DNA of 64,000 bases from the NCBI RefSeq assembly GCF_018424685.1, contig NZ_QTKX01000002.1, positions 744,001 to 808,000 of the forward strand. Reading direction: 5' to 3'. The DNA comes from Mesobacillus boroniphilus (GTDB taxonomy: Bacteria; Bacillota; Bacilli; Bacillales; Cytobacillaceae). The notes under the pieces were generated by a model, which was not told the DNA's origin, searched no databases, and worked only from the letters and a program-made list of their open reading frames with translations. Position numbers and translations under genes: made by a program. Shown piece by piece: positions 35,863-44,249 of the stretch (within the stretch, counting starts at the first letter, position 1; the number at the start of each line of letters is the position of its first letter).

Positions 35863-37449
35863 TTATTCTTTATCCATATTTTGTTTAGAAAGTTCGAGCT
35901 CAAGTTCAGTTTGAATTGAAAGAGATTTATGCTCATCAGAAGCAAGATAATCGATGATTTGCTGTCTTTGTTCATCGGTCATTTTTGCCCCGTTCCCTTT
36001 CATGCGGTCTACAACCGATGTCCATGCCTCTGCACCTTTACTGTTGTTTCTCATGATTCGTCCGATATCATGGCAAGTCAGGCATGTGCCAAGGAATGCT
36101 TCTTCATTGACATTTCTTGCTTCCGGAAAAACAAGTGTTGAAGCTTTCTTGATTTTGTTTGCTTCTTCCTCATTGCCTTTCTGGTGAGCGAGAAGCTGAT
36201 CTTTAGGAACATTCGTCTTGATCGCGATTCCGTTTGGATTCAAACCAACAGGAATTGTCTGTCTGAAATCCTTCTTTTTCGTCAAATCAATTTTAGTGAG
36301 TGTTTTATCTCCCCAGTTAGAACCGAACATCATGCTTCCATCTGGACTCCATGCGAGCCAGTGGATGTTTTGGACGCCCCAAATCTTTCTTACAATTTTA
36401 TAATTATCTTCTGGATCAAGGACAGTTAAGAAACCAGCACCGTTTTGGGAAGTATACCAGTATCCATCCGGACCAAGGTAAGGGATGTTTGTTCCAGCGC
36501 CAGTCTTAATTGTTTTGACAAGCTTTAACTTTTCGGTATCAATAATGGAAATTGATCCATCATTACGGTTACCGGTGACGAGGTCATAGGTGTTACCCAT
36601 GAAGCTTACGTTAACCGGTTTAGGAATATCCCCGATTTTCTTGAGCAGTTTCTCAGTCTCTGCATCATAAATAGCAACTTCATTGTCCGCTGTATTTGAA
36701 ACAGCAACATACTTTCCATCATTTGACATATCAAGACCAGAGCCTGTTCCTTTTCCATAATCAGTCTCTGTTCTTTCAAGGTATCTTGTTTCACCAGTTT
36801 CAATGTCAATGACTGTAATGAAAGATTCTGCCTGCAAGCTGACAAACAACTTTTTGCCATCAGGCGTGACGTTTAAATCCCTTGGTTTTTTCCCTACATC
36901 TTTAAAAACTTTCACTAATTTAGCAGTGGTGGCATCGATCATACCAACTGCGCCAACGCCATTCAGTGAAGTAAAGGCGTATTTGCCATCATGCGAGAAT
37001 GTCAGGTGCTGTGGAGCAGGAGCGTCCTCAAAGCCTGGGAAATTGATGTCATGAGACTCGAGTGTCTCCATATTGATGGCTAAAACGCTTGTTCCGTAAC
37101 GCTGTGTCGCAAAAGCCCATGTCTGCTCTTTGTTCAAATGAACATGGTGGGGAGTACCTGAGCTTTGAAAGTATTTAACCACGTTTCCAGTTTTGATATC
37201 GGCGATGGCAACTCCATTACTAACTTCGTTGGCTGACAGGATCCAGCCTTCACCATTCCAGTCCATATTGGTATCTGCGTTTCCGTTTGGCTGATCCTTC
37301 CACCAGTTAGATGAATAGTCTTCATGGATCGGTGGAAGATCCTTATTGTTTACATCATCTAGGGATACATTCTTTACTGCCGCTTCGGAGCAGGCAGTAA
37401 GTGATACCGACAGAAGCGCGAATGCTGATAGTTTCAAGATTTTATTCAT
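35863..37449 (-). CDS. lipoprotein with YVTN/cytochrome-d1-like propeller and C-terminal cytochrome c
   Basis: 528 residues. A lipoprotein signal (VSLTAC, Cys at 20) is followed by a seven-or-eight-bladed propeller (about 60-415) with repeats such as DATTAKLVKVFKDVGKKP, IDIETGETRYL and IDTEKLKLVKTI. The C-terminal domain has a single haem c site, GTCLTCHDIGR (about residue 453), and a possible Met ligand later. NirS-type cd1 reductases have the haem c first, so the order is reversed here. No haem d1 synthesis gene is in view. Last gene of the cbb3 operon. GAGGTGAG lies upstream of ATG 37449. Role: possibly electron transfer or nitrite/sulfur oxide chemistry, not determined. Confidence 0.8.
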   Translation of the reverse strand: MNKILKLSAFALLSVSLTACSEAAVKNVSLDDVNNKDLPPIHEDYSSNWWKDQPNGNADTNMDWNGEGWILSANEVSNGVAIADIKTGNVVKYFQSSGTPHHVHLNKEQTWAFATQRYGTSVLAINMETLESHDINFPGFEDAPAPQHLTFSHDGKYAFTSLNGVGAVGMIDATTAKLVKVFKDVGKKPRDLNVTPDGKKLFVSLQAESFITVIDIETGETRYLERTETDYGKGTGSGLDMSNDGKYVAVSNTADNEVAIYDAETEKLLKKIGDIPKPVNVSFMGNTYDLVTGNRNDGSISIIDTEKLKLVKTIKTGAGTNIPYLGPDGYWYTSQNGAGFLTVLDPEDNYKIVRKIWGVQNIHWLAWSPDGSMMFGSNWGDKTLTKIDLTKKKDFRQTIPVGLNPNGIAIKTNVPKDQLLAHQKGNEEEANKIKKASTLVFPEARNVNEEAFLGTCLTCHDIGRIMRNNSKGAEAWTSVVDRMKGNGAKMTDEQRQQIIDYLASDEHKSLSIQTELELELSKQNMDKE

Positions 37450-37478
37450 TTATGTTCTCACCTCACTTTGTTTTTAAA

Positions 37479-38090
37479 TTAGAACCATCCAACAAGCAGG
37501 ACTAGCACAAGGGCAGTTGTTGTACCCCATGTAATCCATACTCCTGGATGTGTAAGCCATTGAGTTTTGTCATCTACGCGTGAAATGCCCTGGGCAAGTC
37601 CGTATGGGCAAACCTTACAGAATGAGTTCCTTGCCTTGTAAGATAAAGCTGTATATAGAACAGCTGTTGAAGTTACAAGGAAGAAGTATTTGTTCATTTC
37701 AAAGTTAACGAGTGATTCCCAGATCGTTATAGGATTGTAAAAGTAACTTACTGTCGCGTAAGCCATGAAGAAGCTTACAACCAGGGCCAGCAGGAATGTT
37801 ACTGCCTTGCCTTTATCACCTAGTTTTGCTTCAATCTTGTTCAAAAGCATGCTGAACGTATTGTGCGGGCAAGCATACTGGCAAAACGCTCTGTACACGA
37901 TCATTGATAGTGCCAGGAAAGCCATCAGGAACAAGAATAAGAAAACGAAAAATAGATAGCCAGCTTCATAGGATAATTCGAAGCCGAATAAGAACAGCTT
38001 TTCGTTGTCGATATCCATCCTGAAGCCGTTCCAGAACGGCAGAGTGAAAATAATGATAAAAAATGCCCATCTTGTTATAGTTTTACCCAC
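37479..38090 (-). CDS. CcoG/NapH-like membrane iron-sulfur protein (short form)
   Basis: 203 residues from GTG 38090 (GGAGG 8 nt upstream). About five TM helices and two Cys clusters, FCQYACPHNTF (about 70) and FCKVCPYGLAQ (about 160), resemble the CcoG/NapH/NosR membrane proteins. Typical CcoG proteins are about 470 residues and carry a cytoplasmic 2[4Fe-4S] domain, which is missing here. CcoG reduces copper for cbb3 assembly; placement inside the cbb3 operon suits such a role. Confidence 0.8.
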   Translation of the reverse strand: MGKTITRWAFFIIIFTLPFWNGFRMDIDNEKLFLFGFELSYEAGYLFFVFLFLFLMAFLALSMIVYRAFCQYACPHNTFSMLLNKIEAKLGDKGKAVTFLLALVVSFFMAYATVSYFYNPITIWESLVNFEMNKYFFLVTSTAVLYTALSYKARNSFCKVCPYGLAQGISRVDDKTQWLTHPGVWITWGTTTALVLVLLVGWF

Positions 38091-38106
38091 GAGAATCCTC
38101 CTTTCC

Positions 38107-38502
38107 TTATCTGTAGTCCTTTAAGTATTCATAGACCATGTCGATTTCTTTTTCGGTATAAAGATGACCGATAGCTGGCATTGAGTTACGGCCTTTTTTG
38201 ATGACATTTTTAATGTCTTCCTCAGGCATCCTGTCTGTTACCCCGCTTAGGTCAGGTGCTGCACCAGTGGCGTGGCAGCTCAGGCAAGTGCCTTCAAAAA
38301 TAAGCTCTCCTTTATTATCCTGTGGAGCAGCAGCAGGTTCGACTGCAAGCTTACCAGGCATGAAGATCGCATATCCGATTGCCCAGATTGCTACAACATA
38401 AAATACAACGACCAAAAGCTTTGGCACCTTGTTATGCTCAATCTTAATGTCAGATACGATATCCGCTTCTTTACTTTCATGTTGTTGATATTCCTTTTTC
38501 AC
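38107..38502 (-). CDS. monohaem membrane-anchored cytochrome c (CcoP-like)
   Basis: 131 residues from GTG 38502 (AGGTGG about 8 nt upstream). One TM helix (about 30-50) is followed by an outer haem c domain with CLSCHATGAAPDLSG (Cys near 74) and a Met ligand in RNSMPAIG. Typical CcoP has two haems and about 300 residues, so this is a single-haem short form. Probably passes electrons to CcoO/CcoN. Confidence 0.83.
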   Translation of the reverse strand: MKKEYQQHESKEADIVSDIKIEHNKVPKLLVVVFYVVAIWAIGYAIFMPGKLAVEPAAAPQDNKGELIFEGTCLSCHATGAAPDLSGVTDRMPEEDIKNVIKKGRNSMPAIGHLYTEKEIDMVYEYLKDYR

Positions 38503-38545
38503 TTTCTTCCACCTGCCTTTTAATCCTGTTAATAAGATGAAATCC

Positions 38546-38577
38546 TTCCCCTAAACCCGGGGGCTTAAGGAAAGGGA
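38546..38577 (-). other. stem-loop between ccoO and ccoP-like genes
   Basis: CCTT-CCCC and GGGG-GCTT-AAGG can pair. No T run follows. It may tune relative mRNA levels of the operon segments. Confidence 0.35.
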
Positions 38578-38596
38578 TGTTAATTATCAAGGAATC

Positions 38597-39133
38597 TTAA
38601 TTGTGGTTTTTCGCTTCGCTCATTTCCTTTTTATACTCTTCCAATCTTTCTTCAGTTGGCTTGAGGCTCATCAAATAGGCGACAAGATCATCAAGTTCCT
38701 GATTAGATAAATAATCGAAAGAAGGCATGATTGTTCCAGGGCTTGTAGATTGAGGATCAATCAAGTGCTGGCGCTGCCAGTCTTCGTTATATTTCAAGCC
38801 AACCCACATCAAATCCGGGCCAGTACGGTTAGATCCCAATAGATGTGGTAAATCATATTTATAATCTCCGCCCTTAGTAACTGGACCTAGATTTTGATTC
38901 GTATCAGCAGGCAATGCTCTGACGAATTGTGTATGGCAAGTCTGGCAGCCGTTTTGGATATAAATTTCTCTTCCTCTTGCTTCAGCAGAATCCTCTGGGT
39001 AATTGCGAAGCTCACCGCTTGCAGTTGCAGAGTTGATTTCCTGGTCGAAGAGGGGAAGGATGACCGTTCCGGCTACACCGAAAGTCCATAGAATTAAAGC
39101 AACGATTAATACAGCTGATGGTTTACGTTCCAA
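38597..39133 (-). CDS. ccoO: cbb3-type oxidase subunit II (CcoO)
   Basis: 178 residues: TM anchor at about 8-28, then a monohaem cytochrome c with NGCQTCHTQFVRALP (about residue 63) and the Met ligand in GTIMPSFDYLS (about 137). The pattern and length fit CcoO, which hands electrons to the catalytic subunit. Starts 15 bp after the ccoN stop; GGAGG lies upstream of ATG 39133. Confidence 0.9.
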   Translation of the reverse strand: MERKPSAVLIVALILWTFGVAGTVILPLFDQEINSATASGELRNYPEDSAEARGREIYIQNGCQTCHTQFVRALPADTNQNLGPVTKGGDYKYDLPHLLGSNRTGPDLMWVGLKYNEDWQRQHLIDPQSTSPGTIMPSFDYLSNQELDDLVAYLMSLKPTEERLEEYKKEMSEAKNHN

Positions 39134-39148
39134 CGTTTTCCCTCCTCA

Positions 39149-40522
39149 TTAAGCAGAAGCAGCTTGCTGCTGTGCTTGCTGTTTTTTCTCAAGTTTTGCA
39201 AGTTTAATAGTTTTATACATGTTCCATGCCAGGAAGAATTGAGCTACATACATCATCGTTCCACCGATTGCGCGGCCTTGTACGTAAGGTTCCATCATCA
39301 ATACAGTCTGCAAGAATGGAACGCCTTCGATCCATGCGAATCCTTGGACAACTCCTGCGATCCACAATGAGAATGCGAATACTAAGAAACCGACAGTAGA
39401 GAACCAGAAGTGAGCTTCCATTGCTCTCTTGCTGAACATTTCGCGTCCAACGATTTTAGGCAGGATGTAATAGATTGCTGCGAAAGATGTGAAAGAGAAC
39501 GCACCGAATGGTCCCATATGTGCATGCCCAACAGTCCAGTGAGTGAACTTAATGACTGAACTTACAGATGGAAGGGCTTGCAAAGGTCCCTGAAGACATG
39601 CGAATAGGTAAAAAATCGTACCCGCTACTGTGAAACGAAGCGGTACACTCGTTCTTGTTTGTGACCAAGAACCTTTCATTGTTCCCCAGAAGTTGGCTAG
39701 AACTGCCCAAACCGGGATCAATAGAACGATTGAAGGAATAACCCCAGCTTTTGAGATCCAGCCTGGGATCGGTCCATTCATCAAGTGGTGAGGACCATTC
39801 CATACATAGAAAGTAGCGATTGCCCAGAAACCAATCATTGATAACTGGTGGCTGTATAAAGGTCGTCCAGTCAATTTAGGCAGCAAGTAGTAAATCTGTC
39901 CAACACCGACTGTTGTCATCCAAAGGCCGATTGCGTTATGTCCAAGGAACCAACCCATCAAACCTTGCTGTACTCCACTTGGAATCCATTGAGCCGGGAA
40001 GTTCCCGACAATCCAAGTCAATGGCAGCCATAGCAATGAGCCAAGGAAATACCAAAGGCTGACATAAAGCATTTTTTCTTGGCGGCGTCCAACTGTCTTG
40101 AAAAGGTTATAAGCTACAAGTCCAATTGCGACAAGAAGCTGAACGTCAACCCATAGTGGGAATTCTCCATACTCGATTACCTCGGTTTGGCCAAAAAGCA
40201 ATGCGAAGAAACCTTCTAAAATAACAACGTTATAAAATACTAGAGCGAAATTCCCAAGCTTTTCGCTATAAACCTTTGTTTTAGCAAGCTTTGGAATCAT
40301 GTAGAACATTGAGCCTACATAAGCCATTGATAACCACGCGTAGATGACGAGCATTACGTGTGCCGAGCGAACATGCCCGTAAGTGAACCAGCGATTGTTC
40401 AACAATTCTGGCCAAATTTGTTTTGTTGCAGTAAGAAGTCCCATGCTCATGCCGATGATGATCCAGAAGACAGCAGCGATGAACCAGTTCTTGGAAGAAC
40501 TCCATTTTTCGTCTGTAAACAT
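39149..40522 (-). CDS. ccoN: cbb3-type cytochrome oxidase subunit I (CcoN)
   Basis: ATG 40522 has AGGGAGTG 7 nt upstream; the longer frame to 40645 has no ribosome site. The product is 457 residues with about twelve TM helices. Haem and copper ligands are visible: GHNAIGLW (CuB His), WNGPHHLMNG (CuB His pair) and TVGHAHMGPFG (haem b and b3 His). A Tyr lies 44 residues after the first CuB His (FYVWNGPHH), the spacing of the cross-linked active-site Tyr of cbb3 enzymes. This argues for oxygen reduction rather than NO reduction. The usual classical Bacillus oxidases are aa3 and bd; cbb3 is less common in the group. Confidence 0.92.
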   Translation of the reverse strand: MFTDEKWSSSKNWFIAAVFWIIIGMSMGLLTATKQIWPELLNNRWFTYGHVRSAHVMLVIYAWLSMAYVGSMFYMIPKLAKTKVYSEKLGNFALVFYNVVILEGFFALLFGQTEVIEYGEFPLWVDVQLLVAIGLVAYNLFKTVGRRQEKMLYVSLWYFLGSLLWLPLTWIVGNFPAQWIPSGVQQGLMGWFLGHNAIGLWMTTVGVGQIYYLLPKLTGRPLYSHQLSMIGFWAIATFYVWNGPHHLMNGPIPGWISKAGVIPSIVLLIPVWAVLANFWGTMKGSWSQTRTSVPLRFTVAGTIFYLFACLQGPLQALPSVSSVIKFTHWTVGHAHMGPFGAFSFTSFAAIYYILPKIVGREMFSKRAMEAHFWFSTVGFLVFAFSLWIAGVVQGFAWIEGVPFLQTVLMMEPYVQGRAIGGTMMYVAQFFLAWNMYKTIKLAKLEKKQQAQQQAASA

Positions 40523-40548
40523 TTTGACACTCCCTTGTTCATAAAATA

Positions 40549-40579
40549 AACACAAATATTTCACAATTTCTTCACAATC
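40549..40579 (-). promoter_or_regulatory. ResD-like direct repeats before ccoN
   Basis: On the minus strand ATTGTGAAG, ATTGTGAAA and TTTGTGTTT lie about 11 bp apart on one helix face. ResD sites in B. subtilis are AT-rich TTTGTGAAT direct repeats. They sit 27 to 57 bp before the start codon; a clear promoter was not found. Confidence 0.45.
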
Positions 40580-40699
40580 TGCTATGTTACATGATACATC
40601 CCATAGAGAAATAAAGTTATTCAAGTTTTTTATGGTGTTATCCAATTGTTTTATACTAGCTTTCTAACTGGAAAAAAACCTGGTTTAATTACAATTTTG

Positions 40700-40733
40700 C
40701 CAAAAAAAAACAGAACGAAAAGATTTCGCTCTG
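40700..40733 (-). terminator. intrinsic terminator, leftward
   Basis: The stem CAGAGCGAAA / TTTCGTTCTG on the minus strand is followed by nine T. Separates the 40-residue gene from ccoN. Confidence 0.88.
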
Positions 40734-40744
40734 TCAGGTGATTT

Positions 40745-40867
40745 CTAATTTTGTTCTTCTTTTTTATTATACTTTTTGCGTAATGTATCAAGGACGAAGA
40801 TAATCAGGATAGGCACTCCGATATAATAAAGAAAATCGAAGTAAAAACCCAGGGATTGATGTTCCAT
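40745..40867 (-). CDS. 40-residue single-TM protein beside the cbb3 genes
   Basis: GGGAGG lies 8 nt before ATG 40867. The product starts MEHQSLGFYFDFLYY, has one TM helix (about 12-29, IGVPILIIFVLDTL) and a basic end (RKKYNKKEEQN). A strong terminator follows. The layout (one TM, cytoplasmic Lys-rich tail) is like CcoQ-type subunits; the sequence is too short to be sure. Confidence 0.65.
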   Translation of the reverse strand: MEHQSLGFYFDFLYYIGVPILIIFVLDTLRKKYNKKEEQN

Positions 40868-41013
40868 TTGTCTACCTCCCAAAATATTTTGAACACATTG
40901 TAATCCCAAAGGTTTTTTTTTACAACCCCCTGAAATATACTCTGGACGGTTTCGGAGAATTCTGTTAGAGTAATTCGATAGTATAAGACAATTTTAAAAA
41001 AGGAGGTGCAGTT

Positions 41014-41148
41014 ATGGTACCTGGAGCTTGGCTATTACTCATGGTTATGTTCGCATTCACTGCTTCAGCAGGAATGATCTGGGCCTGGAGCAAGAAAAAC
41101 AGGCTTTACGATGAAAGTGTAAAATATAGGATGCTTGATGAAGATTGA
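41014..41148 (+). CDS. CcoS-like cbb3 oxidase maturation protein
   Basis: AAAAAGGAGGTG, a near-perfect ribosome site, lies 7 nt before ATG 41014. The 44-residue product has one TM helix (about 5-25, WLLLMVMFAFTASAGMIW) followed by SKKNRLYDESVKYRMLDED. CcoS proteins have one TM and a tail of the form GQFDD...RILFDDD; the tail here keeps the spacing and the acidic end. Divergent from ccoN. The gene is closed by a terminator. Confidence 0.7.
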   Translation: MVPGAWLLLMVMFAFTASAGMIWAWSKKNRLYDESVKYRMLDED

Positions 41149-41150
41149 TC

Positions 41151-41224
41151 AAGCCTGGATCACAATCTTTACAATCTGCTAATTATAAAGATTTATTAAC
41201 CCAGGCTTTTATTTTCTTTTTACT
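41151..41224 (+). terminator. extended terminator hairpin after the ccoS-like gene
   Basis: The outer arms AGCCTGG / CCAGGCT and inner arms AATCTTTA / TAAAGATT are followed by TTTTATTTTC. Confidence 0.8.
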
Positions 41225-41490
41225 TTTCCACTATTACTTCTTCTATTAAATTTACTAGTTTATCGCTTATTGATTCACTACCTTTCTTATCCTTTTCTTA
41301 TCCCAGAAAACTTTTTCTTCTATTAAATAATGTTACCAACTGCAGTTCTTCTCATTTTTCCTTTCGACTCCCATTCCAATTCCTATCAACAATTTCAAAA
41401 AGAAAACATATGATGTAAATATCCGCGTCAATCACTGTTCTTTTAAGGTTGGAAATAATCAAGATTAAAAAAGTCATAAAAAATTCATAA
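41225..41490. other. AT-rich intergenic stretch, no gene seen
   Basis: Pyrimidine-rich on the plus strand. No ORF with a ribosome site and no repeat was seen. Confidence 0.6.
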
Positions 41491-41496
41491 TTACGG

Positions 41497-41541
41497 TTGA
41501 CAAAAGGAGCGATCTCTAATAATATATACCCTGTAAGGTAT
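41497..41541 (+). promoter_or_regulatory. strong SigA promoter with CsoR/CstR-like operator, sulfur operon 2
   Basis: TTGACA (41497-41502), 17-nt spacer, TAATAT (41520-41525), directly followed by the dyad ATACC-CTGTAA-GGTAT (41526-41541), which would cover the transcription start. This is the arrangement of repressed CstR-type operators. Confidence 0.8.
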
Positions 41542-41628
41542 TAAACAACGTATACAACGTAGAAAAGATATTATATTTTTTTGCAGTTATAAATACCCGT
41601 TACCGTAATTAAGAGGGGGAGAGAGATA

Positions 41629-42108
41629 ATGGGAGAACAGAAGAAAACTACGATTATTTTATTCAGTGGAGATTATGACAAAGTCATGGCTGCTTATATC
41701 ATTGCTAATGGTGCAGCTGCCTATGATCATGAAGTGACAATTTTCCACACGTTTTGGGGCTTGAATGCTCTAAGGAAAGATGAGCCGATCCAGGCTGACA
41801 AAGGCTTCATTGAAAAGATGTTTGCTAAGATGATGCCAAGAGGCGCTAACAAATTAGGATTGTCAAAAATGAACTTTGCAGGTTTTGGCCCTAAGATGAT
41901 CAAAGATGTAATGAAAAAGCACAATGCTATGCCGCTTCCAGACTTGATTGACATGGCAAAAGAACAGGATGTAAAACTTGTTGCCTGTCAAATGACAGTA
42001 GACTTATTTGGCCTTACGCAAGAAGAAATCATGGATGGCGTAGAGTTTGCTGGTGTAGCAGCTTACCTGGCTGATGCAGAAGACGGAAACGTCAACCTGT
42101 TCATCTAA
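41629..42108 (+). CDS. yrkE: DsrE/DsrF/DrsH-like sulfur-relay protein (YrkE-like)
   Basis: 159 residues. The fold begins TTIILFSGDYDKVMAAYIIANG and has VTIFHTFWGLNALRK, a middle insertion (PRGANKLGLSKMNFAGFG) absent from the shorter paralogue, and the Cys in VACQMTVDLFG (about residue 125). B. subtilis YrkE is 160 residues and heads the same gene order. AGGGGGAGAG precedes ATG. Expected to receive or hand on sulfane sulfur. Confidence 0.9.
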   Translation: MGEQKKTTIILFSGDYDKVMAAYIIANGAAAYDHEVTIFHTFWGLNALRKDEPIQADKGFIEKMFAKMMPRGANKLGLSKMNFAGFGPKMIKDVMKKHNAMPLPDLIDMAKEQDVKLVACQMTVDLFGLTQEEIMDGVEFAGVAAYLADAEDGNVNLFI

Positions 42109-42135
42109 TAGATACTAATAATTGGAGGTCGACCA

Positions 42136-42714
42136 ATGGAAACTGTTAAAACAAATGCAACAGTCGACGCAAAAGGGCTTGCTTGCCCAATGCCGATTGT
42201 CCGAACTAAAAAAGCAATCAACAATTTAAATCCGGGCGAGGTTTTAGAGGTGCTCGCAACGGATAAAGGTTCTAGAGCAGATATCCAGGCATGGTCTAAA
42301 AGCTCTGGCAACCAATATCTTGGAACCATTGAAGAAGGCGAAGTTCTTAAACACTATATCCGTAAAGGCGGTTCAGGTGAAGAACAGGAAGAAACAAAAT
42401 ATCCAAATATTGTTTCAAACGACGATGTTGTAAATAAGCTTGAAGCAAATGAGGATGTTGTTGTCCTTGATGTAAGAGAGCCAGCTGAATATGCTTTCGG
42501 ACATATCCCAAATGCAATTTCAATTCCTTTTGGTGATCTTGAAAATCGTGTGGCTGAACTTGATAAGTCTAAAACAATCCTCGTTGTTTGCCGCACAGGC
42601 AACAGAAGTGATATGGCTTCCCAGGCACTTGTAAGCAAAGGTTTTGAAAAGGTCTGGAATGTTGTTCCAGGTATGTCTGAATGGAATGGACCAACTGAAA
42701 CAAAAGTACAATAA
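42136..42714 (+). CDS. yrkF: TusA-like/rhodanese fusion sulfurtransferase (YrkF-like)
   Basis: 192 residues, same length and domain order as the protein at 26230: TusA domain with GLACPMPIVRTKK and rhodanese domain with VLDVREPAEYAFGHIPNA and CRTGNRSD. The active loop differs between the copies (CRSGSRS and CRTGNRS), so substrate preference may differ. GGAGG lies 8 nt before ATG 42136. Confidence 0.92.
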   Translation: METVKTNATVDAKGLACPMPIVRTKKAINNLNPGEVLEVLATDKGSRADIQAWSKSSGNQYLGTIEEGEVLKHYIRKGGSGEEQEETKYPNIVSNDDVVNKLEANEDVVVLDVREPAEYAFGHIPNAISIPFGDLENRVAELDKSKTILVVCRTGNRSDMASQALVSKGFEKVWNVVPGMSEWNGPTETKVQ

Positions 42715-42758
42715 TTCTTTTTTTTGAAAAAAGTATACCCAGGGAGGTAAAGTAGATT

Positions 42759-43880
42759 ATGAAAGCAATGACGTCTAAAGAAGTAACGAAAAAAGTATTC
42801 AATAAAGAACCATTTTTCATCCTTGATGTCCGTAACGAGAGCGACTTCAATGACTGGAAAATCGAAGGAGAAAACTTCGATTACTTGAACATCCCTTACT
42901 TCGATCTCCTTGATGGAGTAGAAGAGATCCTTGATAAAGTACCTACTGATAAAGAAGTTCTTGTTGTATGTGCAAAAGAAGGTTCTTCAGTAATGGTTGC
43001 TGAATTGCTTGAAGAAGCAGGCCGAGAAGTGTCTTATCTTCAAGGCGGCATGAAAGCGTGGAGTGAACACCTAGAGCCTGTCAAGGTTGGCGATCTTAAG
43101 GATGGCGGATCAATGTACCAGTTCGTCCGTATCGGAAAAGGCTGCCTATCTTATGCAGTCGTTTCAAACGGTGAAGCTGCTTTTATCGACGCTACAAGAA
43201 TGACTGATGTGTATCTTGATTTCGCCAAAGAGCTTGGCGTAGAAATCAAGCATGTATTCGATACACACCTGCACGCAGACCATATTTCCGGCGGCAGAAA
43301 AATTGCTGAAGCAACAGGCGCAACATACTGGCTGCCTCCAAAAGATGCTGATGAAGTAACATTCAACTACCAGCCTCTAGAAGATGGCAACAATGTAAAA
43401 ATCGGTGACACAAACATCGACATCAATGCACTATACACTCCAGGCCACACAATCGGTTCTACTTCCTTTGTGGTAGATGAAAAATATCTTCTTTCCGGGG
43501 ATATACTATTCATTGACTCAATTGGACGCCCTGACCTGGCTGGTAAAGCAGAAGACTGGGTAGCAGACCTGAGAAACTCTCTTTACACTCGTTACAAGCA
43601 GCTTTCTGATGAGCTTGTCGTTCTTCCTGCACACTTCATGATCATCGACGAATTGAATGAAGATGGCAGCGTATCTGAAAAATTAGGTACACTATTCGCG
43701 AAAAACCACGGATTGAACATCGAAGACGAAGCTGAATTCCGCAGACTTGTAACTGAGAATCTGCCGCCGCAGCCAAATGCATACCAGGAGATTCGTGAAA
43801 CAAACATGGGTAAAATCAGCCCTGATGATGAGAAGCAAAGAGAAATGGAAATCGGGCCTAACCGCTGTGCGGTAAGATAA
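42759..43880 (+). CDS. yrkH: rhodanese-persulfide dioxygenase fusion (YrkH-like)
   Basis: 373 residues, identical in length to the paralogue at 27239. Rhodanese domain with [11 protein letters not shown]; metallo-beta-lactamase domain with [23 protein letters not shown] and [11 protein letters not shown]. In the rhodanese loop KGGSS of operon 1 is KEGSS here. Likely converts persulfide to sulfite. GGGAGG lies about 10 nt before ATG 42759. Confidence 0.92.
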   Translation: MKAMTSKEVTKKVFNKEPFFILDVRNESDFNDWKIEGENFDYLNIPYFDLLDGVEEILDKVPTDKEVLVVCAKEGSSVMVAELLEEAGREVSYLQGGMKAWSEHLEPVKVGDLKDGGSMYQFVRIGKGCLSYAVVSNGEAAFIDATRMTDVYLDFAKELGVEIKHVFDTHLHADHISGGRKIAEATGATYWLPPKDADEVTFNYQPLEDGNNVKIGDTNIDINALYTPGHTIGSTSFVVDEKYLLSGDILFIDSIGRPDLAGKAEDWVADLRNSLYTRYKQLSDELVVLPAHFMIIDELNEDGSVSEKLGTLFAKNHGLNIEDEAEFRRLVTENLPPQPNAYQEIRETNMGKISPDDEKQREMEIGPNRCAVR

Positions 43881-43955
43881 ATTCCTACAGGGACTTAGCT
43901 CCCCTGATCACATTCGAAAAATACAACTTTTTATACAACCAAGGAGGATTTTAAC

Positions 43956-44183
43956 ATGAACGTAGCAAAAGTATTAGACGCAAAAGGACTAGCTTGTCCA
44001 ATGCCAATCGTCAAAACTAAAAAGGCAATCACTGACCTTCAATCTGGAGAAGTACTAGAAATCCATACAACTGATAAAGGCGCTGTAAAAGATCTTGCAG
44101 CTTGGGCGCAGTCTACTGGTAATGAACTTCTAAAGCACGAAGAAGAAAACGGAGTGTTCAAGTTCTGGATGAAGAAGGCGTAA
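43956..44183 (+). CDS. yrkI: TusA-like sulfur carrier (YrkI-like)
   Basis: 75 residues, one TusA/SirA-like domain with LDAKGLACPMPIVKTKKA; the Cys of CPMP is the sulfur-bearing residue. AAGGAGG lies 8 nt before ATG. Closely similar to the first domains of both YrkF-like proteins. Confidence 0.92.
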   Translation: MNVAKVLDAKGLACPMPIVKTKKAITDLQSGEVLEIHTTDKGAVKDLAAWAQSTGNELLKHEEENGVFKFWMKKA

Positions 44184-44188
44184 TTAAA

Positions 44189-44218
44189 CGAAGGGGGAGC
44201 TTGTCTCCCTTTTCTTTT
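44189..44218 (+). terminator. weak terminator or attenuator inside operon 2
   Basis: GGGAG / CTCCC, loop CTTGT, then TTTTCTTTT. It lies between yrkI and the TauE/SafE gene and may reduce transporter expression. Confidence 0.6.
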
Positions 44219-44249
44219 GCTTTAAGTTAACGATAAAGGAGGAAGCCAG

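Noticed and set aside
37479..40522. NO reductase rather than oxygen reductase
   Set aside because: The Tyr 44 residues after the CuB His and the CcoO-type cytochrome favour cbb3 oxidase.
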